A DNA stretch of 64,000 nucleotides from RI-242 sp038246255. GTDB taxonomy: Bacteria > Planctomycetota > UBA1135 > GCA-002686595. This document shows positions 50,296 through 58,291 of this stretch, piece after piece. The stretch lies in the NCBI GenBank assembly GCA_038246255.1, contig JBBRWC010000006.1, positions 5,941 through 69,940 on the forward strand, in the 5' to 3' direction. Below the pieces are notes generated by a model that was not told the origin of the DNA, searched no databases, and was given only the letters and a program-made list of their open reading frames with translations. Each line of letters starts with the position of its first letter. The stretch's first letter is position 1. The position numbers and the translations under genes are program-made.

Positions 50296-52062
50296 TTAAG
50301 GCGCGGACGCGTCCTTGTAGGGAGCGCTCGTCGCGATCCGTGTGTCGACCACCGCCGCGCCGACGGCGAACTGGTAGATGCTGGCGAGGCCCTCACCACC
50401 GATGCCGAGCGCACGCGCCGTTTCGCCGTCGAAGAAACAACCAATGCCTGTGCCGACGAGGCCCTGGGCCTCAGCTTCGAGGTAGAGGGTGTGGCCCACG
50501 AGGCCCGCCTCCCAATGCAGCCGCCGGTAGGCCGGTGGGCCAAGGGCGAGGAATCCCGTTTGAAGTTCCGCGAGCAACGCCACGCTGAACACGGCGTCAC
50601 CGGCAATCGCTTGGCCACATGCGAGCTCCGCCGCAAGGGAACGCACGTCGCCGCGGCAGAGGCGCAGGAGCGGAAGCCCCTCCGGCGCACCCTCGACGGG
50701 CTCGAAGAGTGCCGGCCCGCGCACGCCGGACTGGGAGAAGTGGGGTCGCAACCGTTCGAGGGCACCCGGAGCGCGCGCGAGGAGGTAGATGCCGGGCTCG
50801 ACACCCGCAATGCCGTGCACAAAGAGCGCGGCGTGGATCCGCGGTGTGTGGGGCCACAGGGTGTACGGACGGTGGTTTGGGAGCGGGAGCAACCGCGCGA
50901 GACCCGCGAACCAGGCGCCGGCGTCGAGGACCGCGCGGCGCTCGTACCCCAGCGCGCTGCGCCGGCGGCGCACGAGGGTGCGCAGCGGCACGTCCGGGTG
51001 TGCGGATGGCTGCGGAAGCGACCAGGGTGCCGTGGGGGTGCTGTCCACGACGCCGCCCGCCGGCGCGCGCGACAGGCTTTCCGCAAGGTCGATGGCGTCC
51101 CATTCAACGTGTTCGGTAGAAAGCGCCGTGGGAACGCCGGTCCAGGCAGCGCGGCCGAGGATCGCGGCACGCCCATCGTCGAAAACCGGTTCCTGCTCGC
51201 CGTCACCTGGCCAGACCGCGAGCAGGACCTGCGGGCGCTCGGCCTCGGGTCCCTCCTCGGCGCCGAGGCCAAGCGCGTGGGACAGCGCGGCCGCGCCCAC
51301 GCTGTCGACGACCCTGGTGCGCCAACCGCAGAGGGTGGCGGCGATGTCCAAACACGCAAGCAGGTGGCCTGTGTCGTGCTGCACGTAGCGCATGGCGCGC
51401 TCGCCGTACTTCCACGCTTCGCGCCAAGCGATAGCGCTGATCGCGGCGAAGAACGCGCCGTCGGGAGCACCCTGGAACAGCGCCGCACCCTCCGGAGCGG
51501 ACAGCACGCCGCGGCGCTCGAGCGCGTGCTCGCGCGGGTCGTAATGCTGCACGGTCGTCGCCGGATCGAGCCCCGCGGTTGGCGGCAGCACGAGGTGCAC
51601 CTCGCAGGGGTGCAGGTTGCCCGAACTCGGCGGGATCCGCAGGAACCAACGGGCATCGCCGTAGCACTTCTGCGCGGACAACGAGCACGCGTCGAAGAGG
51701 AAACGCGCGAGCGCTTCGAGCTCCAGCTTTCTGGGGGCCACGAGCACTCGCTGCGCGGGATCGAACAACGCCCCATAACCCGGGGCGGCACAGCCGTCCG
51801 GTCCCGATTCGCGGCCGGCATCGAGCGGCGTCTCGGCGTAGCGTGTGAGCAGCGTGCGCGGCGCGCCGGTCCAGCTGCGGAAGGGCGCGGGCTGGTTGTC
51901 CCAATCGAGTCCCATGGGCCCGGCGGCATAACGCCCAAATCCGTGGCTCGTGCGGCGGTGGTAGGCCATCAACGCGCGCTGCGCGGCCTCACGCGGATCC
52001 ACGGGCGCTCCCCCATCGCGGGGTCGCTCCCGATCGCCGCGGCCAAATAGCAGGTTCCACAC
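50296..52062 (-). CDS. SagB/ThcOx-type nitroreductase, duplicated
   Basis: 588 residues from the GTG at 52062. FMN-dependent nitroreductase-fold protein of the SagB type, whose best-known members oxidise azolines to azoles in thiazole/oxazole-modified peptides. Two nitroreductase units are visible. The first (about 120-330) has RIPPSSGNLHPCEVHLVLPP and YVQHDTGHLLACLDIAA. The second (about 365-570) has LRTLVRRRRSALGYERRAV, HGIAGVEPGIYLLAR and HWEAGLVGHTLYLEAEAQGL. The SSGNLHP stretch is typical of SagB-type enzymes. The second unit lacks that stretch, so perhaps only one unit is catalytic. No YcaO, SagC or precursor peptide gene is nearby, and the substrate is unknown. Confidence 0.83.
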   Translation of the reverse strand: MWNLLFGRGDRERPRDGGAPVDPREAAQRALMAYHRRTSHGFGRYAAGPMGLDWDNQPAPFRSWTGAPRTLLTRYAETPLDAGRESGPDGCAAPGYGALFDPAQRVLVAPRKLELEALARFLFDACSLSAQKCYGDARWFLRIPPSSGNLHPCEVHLVLPPTAGLDPATTVQHYDPREHALERRGVLSAPEGAALFQGAPDGAFFAAISAIAWREAWKYGERAMRYVQHDTGHLLACLDIAATLCGWRTRVVDSVGAAALSHALGLGAEEGPEAERPQVLLAVWPGDGEQEPVFDDGRAAILGRAAWTGVPTALSTEHVEWDAIDLAESLSRAPAGGVVDSTPTAPWSLPQPSAHPDVPLRTLVRRRRSALGYERRAVLDAGAWFAGLARLLPLPNHRPYTLWPHTPRIHAALFVHGIAGVEPGIYLLARAPGALERLRPHFSQSGVRGPALFEPVEGAPEGLPLLRLCRGDVRSLAAELACGQAIAGDAVFSVALLAELQTGFLALGPPAYRRLHWEAGLVGHTLYLEAEAQGLVGTGIGCFFDGETARALGIGGEGLASIYQFAVGAAVVDTRIATSAPYKDASAP

Positions 52063-52169
52063 GTCGGGAGGTCAAAGGGGCAGCGGGAGCGCGGCGGAAG
52101 TAGTGCTTGCCGCGACGCGTCGATCGCAGACCGGTCCGCTCGCCCGCTGCGGCGACGCCGTTTTTCGCT

Positions 52170-52904
52170 TCAGGCCAATCCGCCGTCGATCGACAGCGTC
52201 TGCCCGGTGATGTAACCCGCTCGATCGCCAAAAAGGAAACCCACGAGCGCCGCAACCTCGTCGGGTTGTCCCAGGCGCCGCATCGGGATCGCCTTCTCCA
52301 GCGTGTCGCGTTCGAGGCCCGCGAGCATGTCGGTTTCGATGAAACCCGGCGCAACCGCGTTGACGGCGATCTTGCGGCGCGCGAGTTCGAGCGCGAGCGA
52401 GCGCACCGCGCCGATCAAACCCGCCTTGGACGCACCGTAATTGACCTGGCCGGGGTTGCCGACGAGCCCGGTCACGGAGGACATGACCACGATCCGGCCG
52501 CCATCGCGCAGGCCGACCATCGGCATGACCAAAGGGCGCAGCACGTTGAAGAACCCGCCGAGGTTTGTGTCGAGCACGCGGTCCCAGGCGTCGCCGTCCA
52601 TGCCCGCGAGCGGCGCGTCCTGCGTGACACCCGCGTTCAGCACCACACCCCACAGGGCGCCGCGCTCCGCAAGTTCACCTTCCAGCGCCGCCGCGCATGC
52701 GACCCGGTCGGCCACGTCGAAGCCCAGCACGCGCGCGCGCCCGCCCTGTTCCTCGATTGCCCTTCTGACCGCTTCGGCTTCGTCGGCACGGCTGCTGAAG
52801 TTGAGCACGATCTCGAACCCCGCGCGGGCCAGTTCCAGCGCCACTGCGCGGCCAATGCCGCGGCTGGCGCCGGTGACGAGGACTCTGCGGGGACCCGTGT
52901 TCAT
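52170..52904 (-). CDS. fabG: FabG-like 3-oxoacyl-ACP reductase (SDR)
   Basis: NADPH-dependent short-chain dehydrogenase, 244 residues from the ATG at 52904 (an upstream ATG at 52934 is less likely). The Rossmann motif is TGASRGIGRAVALELARAG; LNAGVT is the NAG motif; the catalytic triad is Ser in VVMSSVTGLVGNPG and Tyr/Lys in VNYGASKAGL; the C-terminal end is GYITGQTLSIDGGL. This pattern is that of FabG, which reduces 3-oxoacyl-ACP in fatty-acid elongation. The absence of other fab genes here means that it may be an accessory paralogue. It lies 30 bp downstream of the sodB stop on the same strand. Confidence 0.85.
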   Translation of the reverse strand: MNTGPRRVLVTGASRGIGRAVALELARAGFEIVLNFSSRADEAEAVRRAIEEQGGRARVLGFDVADRVACAAALEGELAERGALWGVVLNAGVTQDAPLAGMDGDAWDRVLDTNLGGFFNVLRPLVMPMVGLRDGGRIVVMSSVTGLVGNPGQVNYGASKAGLIGAVRSLALELARRKIAVNAVAPGFIETDMLAGLERDTLEKAIPMRRLGQPDEVAALVGFLFGDRAGYITGQTLSIDGGLA

Positions 52905-52934
52905 GGGAAGCGCCGGCACAGGCCCAAACCGCAA

Positions 52935-53519
52935 TCAGCCGGTGAAGTTCTTCGCGGCGAAATCCCAGTTCGCGAGGCGCCAGAAGTTCTCGATGAACGA
53001 CGGACGGGCGTTGCGGTGGTCGACGTAGTACGCGTGTTCCCACACGTCGATCGTGATCAACGGGCGGTGCCCCGCCGTGATCGGGCAGCCCGCATTCGAT
53101 TCCTGGGTGATGGCGAGGGACCCGTCGGCCTGCTTGACGAGGAAGGCCCAACCGCTGCCGAAGACCGTCGCCGCCTTGCTCGCGAACTCGGTCTTGAAGG
53201 CATCAAAACCGCCCCACTGCTTGCCGATCGCGTCGCCGAGGGGACCGCTCGGGCTGCCCTTGGAATCGGGCGTGAGGGAGTTCCAGAAAAACGTGTGGTT
53301 CCAGTGCTGGGCGGCGTTGTTGAAGATGCCGCCCGAGCTCTTCTTCACGATGTCCTCGAGGGGCTTGCTCGCGAACTCGGTGCCTTCGATCAGCTTGTTC
53401 AGGTTCACCACGTACGCGTTGTGGTGCTTGCCGTGGTGGTACTCGAACGTCTCCGCGCTCATGCCCTTCTTGGCAAGAGCGTCGGGCGCGAACGGAAGCG
53501 GCGGCAGGGTATGGGCCAT
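52935..53519 (-). CDS. sodB: superoxide dismutase, Fe/Mn family (Fe-type)
   Basis: Dismutates superoxide to oxygen and hydrogen peroxide in the cytoplasm. 194 residues from the ATG at 53519, typical for SodB; a longer frame to 53612 has no family similarity. Metal ligands are visible as H28 (FEYHHGKHHNAYV), H75 (AAQHWNHTFFW), D158 and H162 (DVWEHAYYVDH). Gln71 next to the second ligand and the GPLGDAIGKQWGGFDAFK stretch follow the Fe-type rather than the Mn-type pattern. The gene sits in a minus-strand run after leuS, with fabG close behind. A GAGGA-like ribosome binding site precedes the start. Confidence 0.95.
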   Translation of the reverse strand: MAHTLPPLPFAPDALAKKGMSAETFEYHHGKHHNAYVVNLNKLIEGTEFASKPLEDIVKKSSGGIFNNAAQHWNHTFFWNSLTPDSKGSPSGPLGDAIGKQWGGFDAFKTEFASKAATVFGSGWAFLVKQADGSLAITQESNAGCPITAGHRPLITIDVWEHAYYVDHRNARPSFIENFWRLANWDFAAKNFTG

Positions 53520-53637
53520 GGGGAAGTCCTCGATTGAAGCGTGAGAGCGTGAAGGGTAAGGCGGCGGCCTGTGCCGCCCTACCGTTTTAGCAGAGTCGCA
53601 CGGGCCTCTCAAGCGCCCCGGGCGCCGTCGCTTGCCT

Positions 53638-56235
53638 TCACTTGACGACGAAGTTGACCAGCTTGTCGGGCACCACCACCACTTTCACGATCTCGCGACC
53701 AACAAGTGCGTCCCCCGCCGCCTCCCGCGCGAGGCCCTCAAGGACTGCGCGGGAGCCGCCCTTGGGCGCGAGCAGCTTGGCGCGCAACTTGCCCCCGACC
53801 TGGACGACGATCTCGATTTCAGATTTCTCGAGGAACGCGGCGTCGACCTTTGGCCAGGCCGCGGTGTTGATGCTGCCCGAGTGCCCAAGCCGCTGCCAAA
53901 GCTCCTCGGCGATGTGTGGCGCGAACGGTGCGAGCGCGCGCACGAGGCGCTCCGCCTGGTCGCGGTCGAAAGCGAACGGTGTGCGCGAAGCCGCGTTGAG
54001 AAACGTCATGAACCCCGCGACGGCAGTGTTGAAGTTGAAGCGCTCAAACGCGCTGTCGACGCGGTGGAGGCACGCGTTCAGCGCGTACTCAAGTTCGAGG
54101 GTTTCACCCGTGCGCGGGGTTTGCGCGGCGCTCAGAAGATGGGGCCGGATCGGCTCAGCGCCTTCGGAATCGACATAGAGGCGCCACAACCGGTCCAAAA
54201 AACGCCGACATCCGGGCACGTCGCGCGGGTTCCACGGTTTTGAGTCCGACAGCGGCCCCATGAACATCTCGTAGAGCCGGAACGTGTCCGCGCCGTATTC
54301 CGCGCACACGTCGTCGGGGTTGACGACGTTGCGCAGGGACTTGCTCATCTTCGCGATGACCTGCTCGAGCGGTGCACCATTAGCGCGGCTCGTGAACACA
54401 CCACCGACTTCTTCGACCTCGTCGGAGGGCACCAAACGCCCCGTCTTATCCTTGTAGGCAAACGCCGTCAACATGCCCTGGTTGAAGAGCTTTTGGAACG
54501 GCTCCTTCGTCGGAACGCGCCCCAGGTCGAAGAGCACCTTGTGCCAAAAGCGCGCGTACAAAAGGTGCAGCACGGCGTGTTCGGTGCCGCCGATGTAGAG
54601 GTCGACGTTCTGCCAATAATCGGCTGCGGCCTTCGAGAACGGCTCGTCATCGTTCGACGGATCCATGAAGCGCAGGTAGTACCAGCACGAGCCGGCCCAA
54701 CCCGGCATCGTGTCCGTGTCCCGCAGGACCGGCCGACCGGTTTTGGGGTCCACGGTGGCACGCCACGCGTGCGCTTTTGCCAGCGGCGCGCTGCCGTCGC
54801 TCGACGGCTCGAAGTTGGTCATCTGCGGCAGTTCGACCGGCAAATCGGCGTCCGGAACGAGCGTGATGCTCCCATCCTCAAGGTGCAGCAGCGGAAAGGG
54901 CTCACCCCAATAACGCTGGCGCGAAAACAGCCAATCGCGCAGGCGGTACTGGACGCGGCGGGTGCCGACACCACGCTCTTCGAGCACCGCGATCGCGCGC
55001 GCTTTCGCTTCCGCCGTCGCAAGCCCCTCCCACAGTGGCGAGTTGACCGCGACACCCTCGCCCGGTGTGCAAGTCGCGGGATCCGGATCGATTCCCGGTT
55101 GGCGCACCACCGGCCGCACGGCCAGGTCAAACACACGCGCGAACTCAAAGTCGCGCTCGTCGTGTCCCGGCACACACATGATCGCGCCTGTACCGTAACT
55201 CATCAGCACGTAGTCGCCGACGAAGATCGGCAATCGCGCGGCGGGTTCATCCGCAGCCAGAACCGGATTGAGCGCGTACGCGCCCGTTGCCACACCCGAT
55301 TTGATTTTGGCGAGGTCGGTGCGGGCGAGGTCGCTCTTGCCCAGCGCCTCCCTGCGGTATGCATCAACCGCGGCGCGTTGCGCAGGCGACGTGATGCTGT
55401 CCACCAGCGGGTGCTCGGGCGAAATCACCATGAACGTCGCGCCGTACAACGTGTCCGGGCGCGTGGTGTACACGGACAGGCGCTGGTCCAAGCCGTCCAC
55501 CTCGAAGTGCCCTTCCACCTTGAAGTGGATGTCCGCGCCCGCGCTGCGGCCGATCCACTCGCGCTGCATCGTTTTGACCGATTCCGGCCAATCCAGGCCG
55601 TCCAAATCGTCGATCAGGCGGTCCGCGTACGCGGTGATGCGCAGCATCCACTGCTTGAGCGGGCGGCGCTCGCACGGATGGTCCCCGCGCTCCGAACGCC
55701 CGTCGATGACTTCCTCGTTCGACAGCACGGTCTTCAGCGCTTCGCACCACCACACCGGCACCTCGGCCTGGTATGCGAGGCCACGCTCGAAAAGGCGCGC
55801 AAAAATCCACTGCGTCCAGCGGTAGTAGCGCGGATCCGACGTGTTGACCTCGCGCGACCAGTCGTAGCTGAATCCGATCGCGCGCAGCTGCCGGCGGTAG
55901 TTCGCGATGTTCTGTGCGGTCGTTTCGGCGGGGTGTTTGCCGGTTTGGATCGCGTACTGCTCGGCCGGCAGTCCAAACGCGTCAAACCCCATCGGGTGCA
56001 GCACGTTTTTGCCCTGCATGCGCGCCCGACGGGCGACGATGTCCGAGCCGATGTACCCCGTCGGATGCCCAACGTGGAGCCCCGCGCCGGAGGGGTACGG
56101 GAACATGTCGAGCACGTAGAACTTTTCGCGCTCGGAGCCGGGTTCACCCGGGTTCGGCGTGCGATAGGTGCCTTCCGCCTCCCAGCGGGCTTGCCAGCGG
56201 GCTTCGATGGCGTTCGGGTTGTAGTGTTGGCTCAC
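53638..56235 (-). CDS. leuS: leucyl-tRNA synthetase
   Basis: Charges tRNA-Leu. With the GTG at 56235 (MSQHYNPNAIEARWQARWE) it has 865 residues, the normal size. The frame remains open to 56454 but only through a 22-bp repeat tract. Class I signatures: FPYPSGAGLHVGHPTGY (HIGH box) and AKMSKSLRNVVNPDDVC (KMSKS). Also visible are the editing-domain segment VYTTRPDTLYGATFMVISPE and the family-typical FSRQRYWGEPFPLLH. The C-terminal domain ends DALVGREIVKVVVVPDKLVNFVVK in the usual way. It is divergent from tRNA-Ala and lysS. The upstream repeat with Leu codons may be regulatory; see the repeat feature. Confidence 0.96.
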   Translation of the reverse strand: MSQHYNPNAIEARWQARWEAEGTYRTPNPGEPGSEREKFYVLDMFPYPSGAGLHVGHPTGYIGSDIVARRARMQGKNVLHPMGFDAFGLPAEQYAIQTGKHPAETTAQNIANYRRQLRAIGFSYDWSREVNTSDPRYYRWTQWIFARLFERGLAYQAEVPVWWCEALKTVLSNEEVIDGRSERGDHPCERRPLKQWMLRITAYADRLIDDLDGLDWPESVKTMQREWIGRSAGADIHFKVEGHFEVDGLDQRLSVYTTRPDTLYGATFMVISPEHPLVDSITSPAQRAAVDAYRREALGKSDLARTDLAKIKSGVATGAYALNPVLAADEPAARLPIFVGDYVLMSYGTGAIMCVPGHDERDFEFARVFDLAVRPVVRQPGIDPDPATCTPGEGVAVNSPLWEGLATAEAKARAIAVLEERGVGTRRVQYRLRDWLFSRQRYWGEPFPLLHLEDGSITLVPDADLPVELPQMTNFEPSSDGSAPLAKAHAWRATVDPKTGRPVLRDTDTMPGWAGSCWYYLRFMDPSNDDEPFSKAAADYWQNVDLYIGGTEHAVLHLLYARFWHKVLFDLGRVPTKEPFQKLFNQGMLTAFAYKDKTGRLVPSDEVEEVGGVFTSRANGAPLEQVIAKMSKSLRNVVNPDDVCAEYGADTFRLYEMFMGPLSDSKPWNPRDVPGCRRFLDRLWRLYVDSEGAEPIRPHLLSAAQTPRTGETLELEYALNACLHRVDSAFERFNFNTAVAGFMTFLNAASRTPFAFDRDQAERLVRALAPFAPHIAEELWQRLGHSGSINTAAWPKVDAAFLEKSEIEIVVQVGGKLRAKLLAPKGGSRAVLEGLAREAAGDALVGREIVKVVVVPDKLVNFVVK

Positions 56236-56290
56236 GGACGTGGAGGAAGGTCGGGGGGAAGGCGCGTTCGCACCGGACGGCCCGGCATGG

Positions 56291-56390
56291 CAAGCCGGGA
56301 AGGCCAGCAATACAAGCCGGGAAGGCCAGCAATGCAAGCCGGGGAAGCCAGCAACACAAGCGGGGGAAGCCAGCAACACAAGCGGGGGAA
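56291..56390 (-). repeat. 22-bp tandem repeat, about 4.5 copies, upstream of leuS
   Basis: Units at 56291-56312, 56313-56334, 56335-56356 and 56357-56378 plus 12 bp (consensus caagccgggaaggccagcaata). They differ at only one to four positions. The unit is not a multiple of three, so it is unlikely to be part of LeuRS. On the leuS strand, one frame of a unit reads Leu-Val-Leu-Leu (cttgtgttgctg). The array ends 56 bp before the leuS start codon. Confidence 0.85.
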
Positions 56391-56566
56391 GATCGGGCGC
56401 CGGGGTCTGGACCGCACGGATCTCACGGCGGCGAACGGGTCCGGCCAGCGCCATGCAAAAGCGCGGCCTTGACGCCGGGGGCGCCGCTCGGCATCTTCTC
56501 CGGCCCGCGCACGGCTGGTGAGCCGCCCGGGGACCCCGCGGCTCGAGGCCGACACGTCGACCACCC

Positions 56567-56642
56567 GGGGGATTAGCTCAGTTGGTAGAGCGCTACAATG
56601 GCATTGTAGAGGTCAGGGGTTCGAATCCCCTATCCTCCACCA
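56567..56642 (+). tRNA. tRNA-Ala (anticodon GGC)
   Basis: 76 nt with encoded CCA. Acceptor stem GGGGGAT (56567-56573) pairs with ATCCTCC (56632-56638, one G-U). D stem GCTC/GAGC. Anticodon stem CTACA/TGTAG encloses the loop ATGGCAT with anticodon GGC. T arm AGGGG-TTCGAAT-CCCCT. Discriminator A39-type base at 56639 then CCA 56640-56642. It reads GCC/GCU alanine codons, which suits this GC-rich coding. It stands alone between divergent leuS and lysS. Confidence 0.97.
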
Positions 56643-56763
56643 CCCACGCACGGCCGCGGCCCCACGGGCTGCGGCCGTCGTCCTTTCCGACGGCCGATCC
56701 GCGGTGTCTCCCGCGGTGTCTCGTATCGTTCGCCAAAGCGGCCGGTCCAGCGGTGCGCGCCCC

Positions 56764-58287
56764 ATGACTGACCTCGCCCATCCCGACCGTTTGGACAAGT
56801 TGGCGCGCCTGCGCGCCGCCGGCGTCGACCCCTACCCCGCCCGCGGGGTGGAAGCGGAGCCGCTCGGAGAACTGGTCAAGGACCTCGGACACGCCGACGC
56901 TCCCGGCCCGCGTTTTGCGGCCCGTGTGACCGCGGCCGGACGCCTGCTGTCCCTGCGCGACTTCGGCAAGCTGATCTTCGCGCCACTCGTGGACCGCAGC
57001 GGCCGCATCCAGCTCGGCTTCAAGAAGGACTCCCTCGAGGCCTGGTGGCCAAACCGCAAGCTGCTCGACGGCGGCGACCTCGTGGGTGTGACCGGCGAGC
57101 TCGGCTTCACGCAAAAGGGCGAGCCCACCCTGTGGGTCGCGTCCATTCAGATCCTCGCGAAGAGCATCGCGCCGCCGCCGGAAAAGTGGCACGGCCTGGT
57201 CGACAAGGAGCAGCGGTACCGTCGGCGCTACGTCGACCTGTGGAGCTCGCCCGGCATCGCCGATGTTTTTGTCGCGCGCAGCCGCATCGTGTCCAAAATC
57301 CGCCGCGACCTGGAGGCGAAGGGTTTCCTCGAAGTCGAGACCCCCGTACTGCAACCGATTGCGGGTGGAGCGACCGCCCGGCCGTTCGTGACACACCACA
57401 AGGCGCTGGGGCTTGACATGTACCTGCGCATCGCGCCCGAGCTGTACCTGAAGCGCCTGATCGTCGGTGGCCTCGAAAAGGTGTTCGAGTTCGCACGCAA
57501 CTTCCGCAACGAGGGCCTGTCCCTGCGCCACAACCCCGAATTCACCATGCTCGAGGTGTACTGGGCCCAGGCAGACTATCGCCACCAGATCCAACTCACC
57601 GAGGAGCTGATCGAAGCGGCCGCACGCGAAGTCAACGGTTCGACGCGTGTGCGCTTCCGCGAGCGCGAGTACGACCTGCGCGCGCCATTCCGCCGCGTCA
57701 GCTACATGGACCTCTTCGAGGAGCGCAACGGCTGCGCGTGGCACGAGCGCGACGCGGTGCGGGCGATCGCGCGCAAACTCGAACTGAGCGAAGCGCACGG
57801 TTACCCGAAACTCGCGAACGACGTGTTTGAAGCGACCTGCGAAGACGCGCTCGAGGGTGTGGTATTCGTGGTTGGCTACCCGATCGAGATCAGCCCGCTC
57901 GCCAAGGCCGACCCGGACAATCCGCAGGTCGCGGAGCGTTTCGAGCTGTTCATCGGCGGCATGGAGGTCGCGAACGGCTTCAGCGAACTCAACGATCCAC
58001 AGGAGCAGGAACGCCGTTTCGAGGAGCAGATCGCGACCAAGGATCCCGAAGCACCCGGTGAAGTGGACGTCGACTACGTCCAAGCGCTCGAGTACGGCAT
58101 GCCACCCACCGCGGGTGTCGGCATCGGCGTCGACCGGCTCGTGATGGTGCTGACGGGCCAGGATTCGATCCGCGACGTGTTGCTGTTCCCAACCCTGCGC
58201 CCCGTGCACCACGATGGCGGCGGCGGGGAATCCGATCGGGAGAGCGAAGGCGCAAAACCCGCGGGACCGCCGGTTCCGGGGTCCTGA
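56764..58287 (+). CDS. lysS: lysyl-tRNA synthetase, class II
   Basis: Charges tRNA-Lys. 507 residues from the ATG at 56764; the open frame back to 56518 crosses the tRNA and is not coding. The N-terminal OB-fold anticodon-binding domain (about 50-150) contains RFAARVTAAGRLLSLRDFGK. Class II motif 1 is in RRDLEAKGFLEVETPVLQPI, motif 2 in FEFARNFRNEGLSLRHNPEF with the ATP-binding Arg, and motif 3 in GVGIGVDRLVMVL. GGATARPFVTHH is the LysRS substrate loop. A Gly/Glu-rich C-terminal tail follows the usual end LRPV. lolE follows after 4 bp, suggesting one operon. Confidence 0.96.
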   Translation: MTDLAHPDRLDKLARLRAAGVDPYPARGVEAEPLGELVKDLGHADAPGPRFAARVTAAGRLLSLRDFGKLIFAPLVDRSGRIQLGFKKDSLEAWWPNRKLLDGGDLVGVTGELGFTQKGEPTLWVASIQILAKSIAPPPEKWHGLVDKEQRYRRRYVDLWSSPGIADVFVARSRIVSKIRRDLEAKGFLEVETPVLQPIAGGATARPFVTHHKALGLDMYLRIAPELYLKRLIVGGLEKVFEFARNFRNEGLSLRHNPEFTMLEVYWAQADYRHQIQLTEELIEAAAREVNGSTRVRFREREYDLRAPFRRVSYMDLFEERNGCAWHERDAVRAIARKLELSEAHGYPKLANDVFEATCEDALEGVVFVVGYPIEISPLAKADPDNPQVAERFELFIGGMEVANGFSELNDPQEQERRFEEQIATKDPEAPGEVDVDYVQALEYGMPPTAGVGIGVDRLVMVLTGQDSIRDVLLFPTLRPVHHDGGGGESDRESEGAKPAGPPVPGS

Positions 58288-58291
58288 TCGC

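Noticed and set aside
50079..51938. N-terminal extension of the hybrid kinase to 2148 codons
   Set aside because: Overlaps the SagB-like gene in another frame with Arg/Ser-rich translation; the ATG at 50078 begins coherent sequence.
56291..56390. CRISPR array
   Set aside because: The 22-bp units are directly adjacent with no unique spacers and no cas genes are present.
56236..56454. N-terminal extension of leuS through the 22-bp repeats
   Set aside because: The repeat unit is not a multiple of three and LeuRS normally starts at the sequence beginning at 56235.
56518..56763. N-terminal extension of lysS through the tRNA gene
   Set aside because: The frame runs across tRNA-Ala and cannot be part of LysRS, which normally begins near the ATG at 56764.
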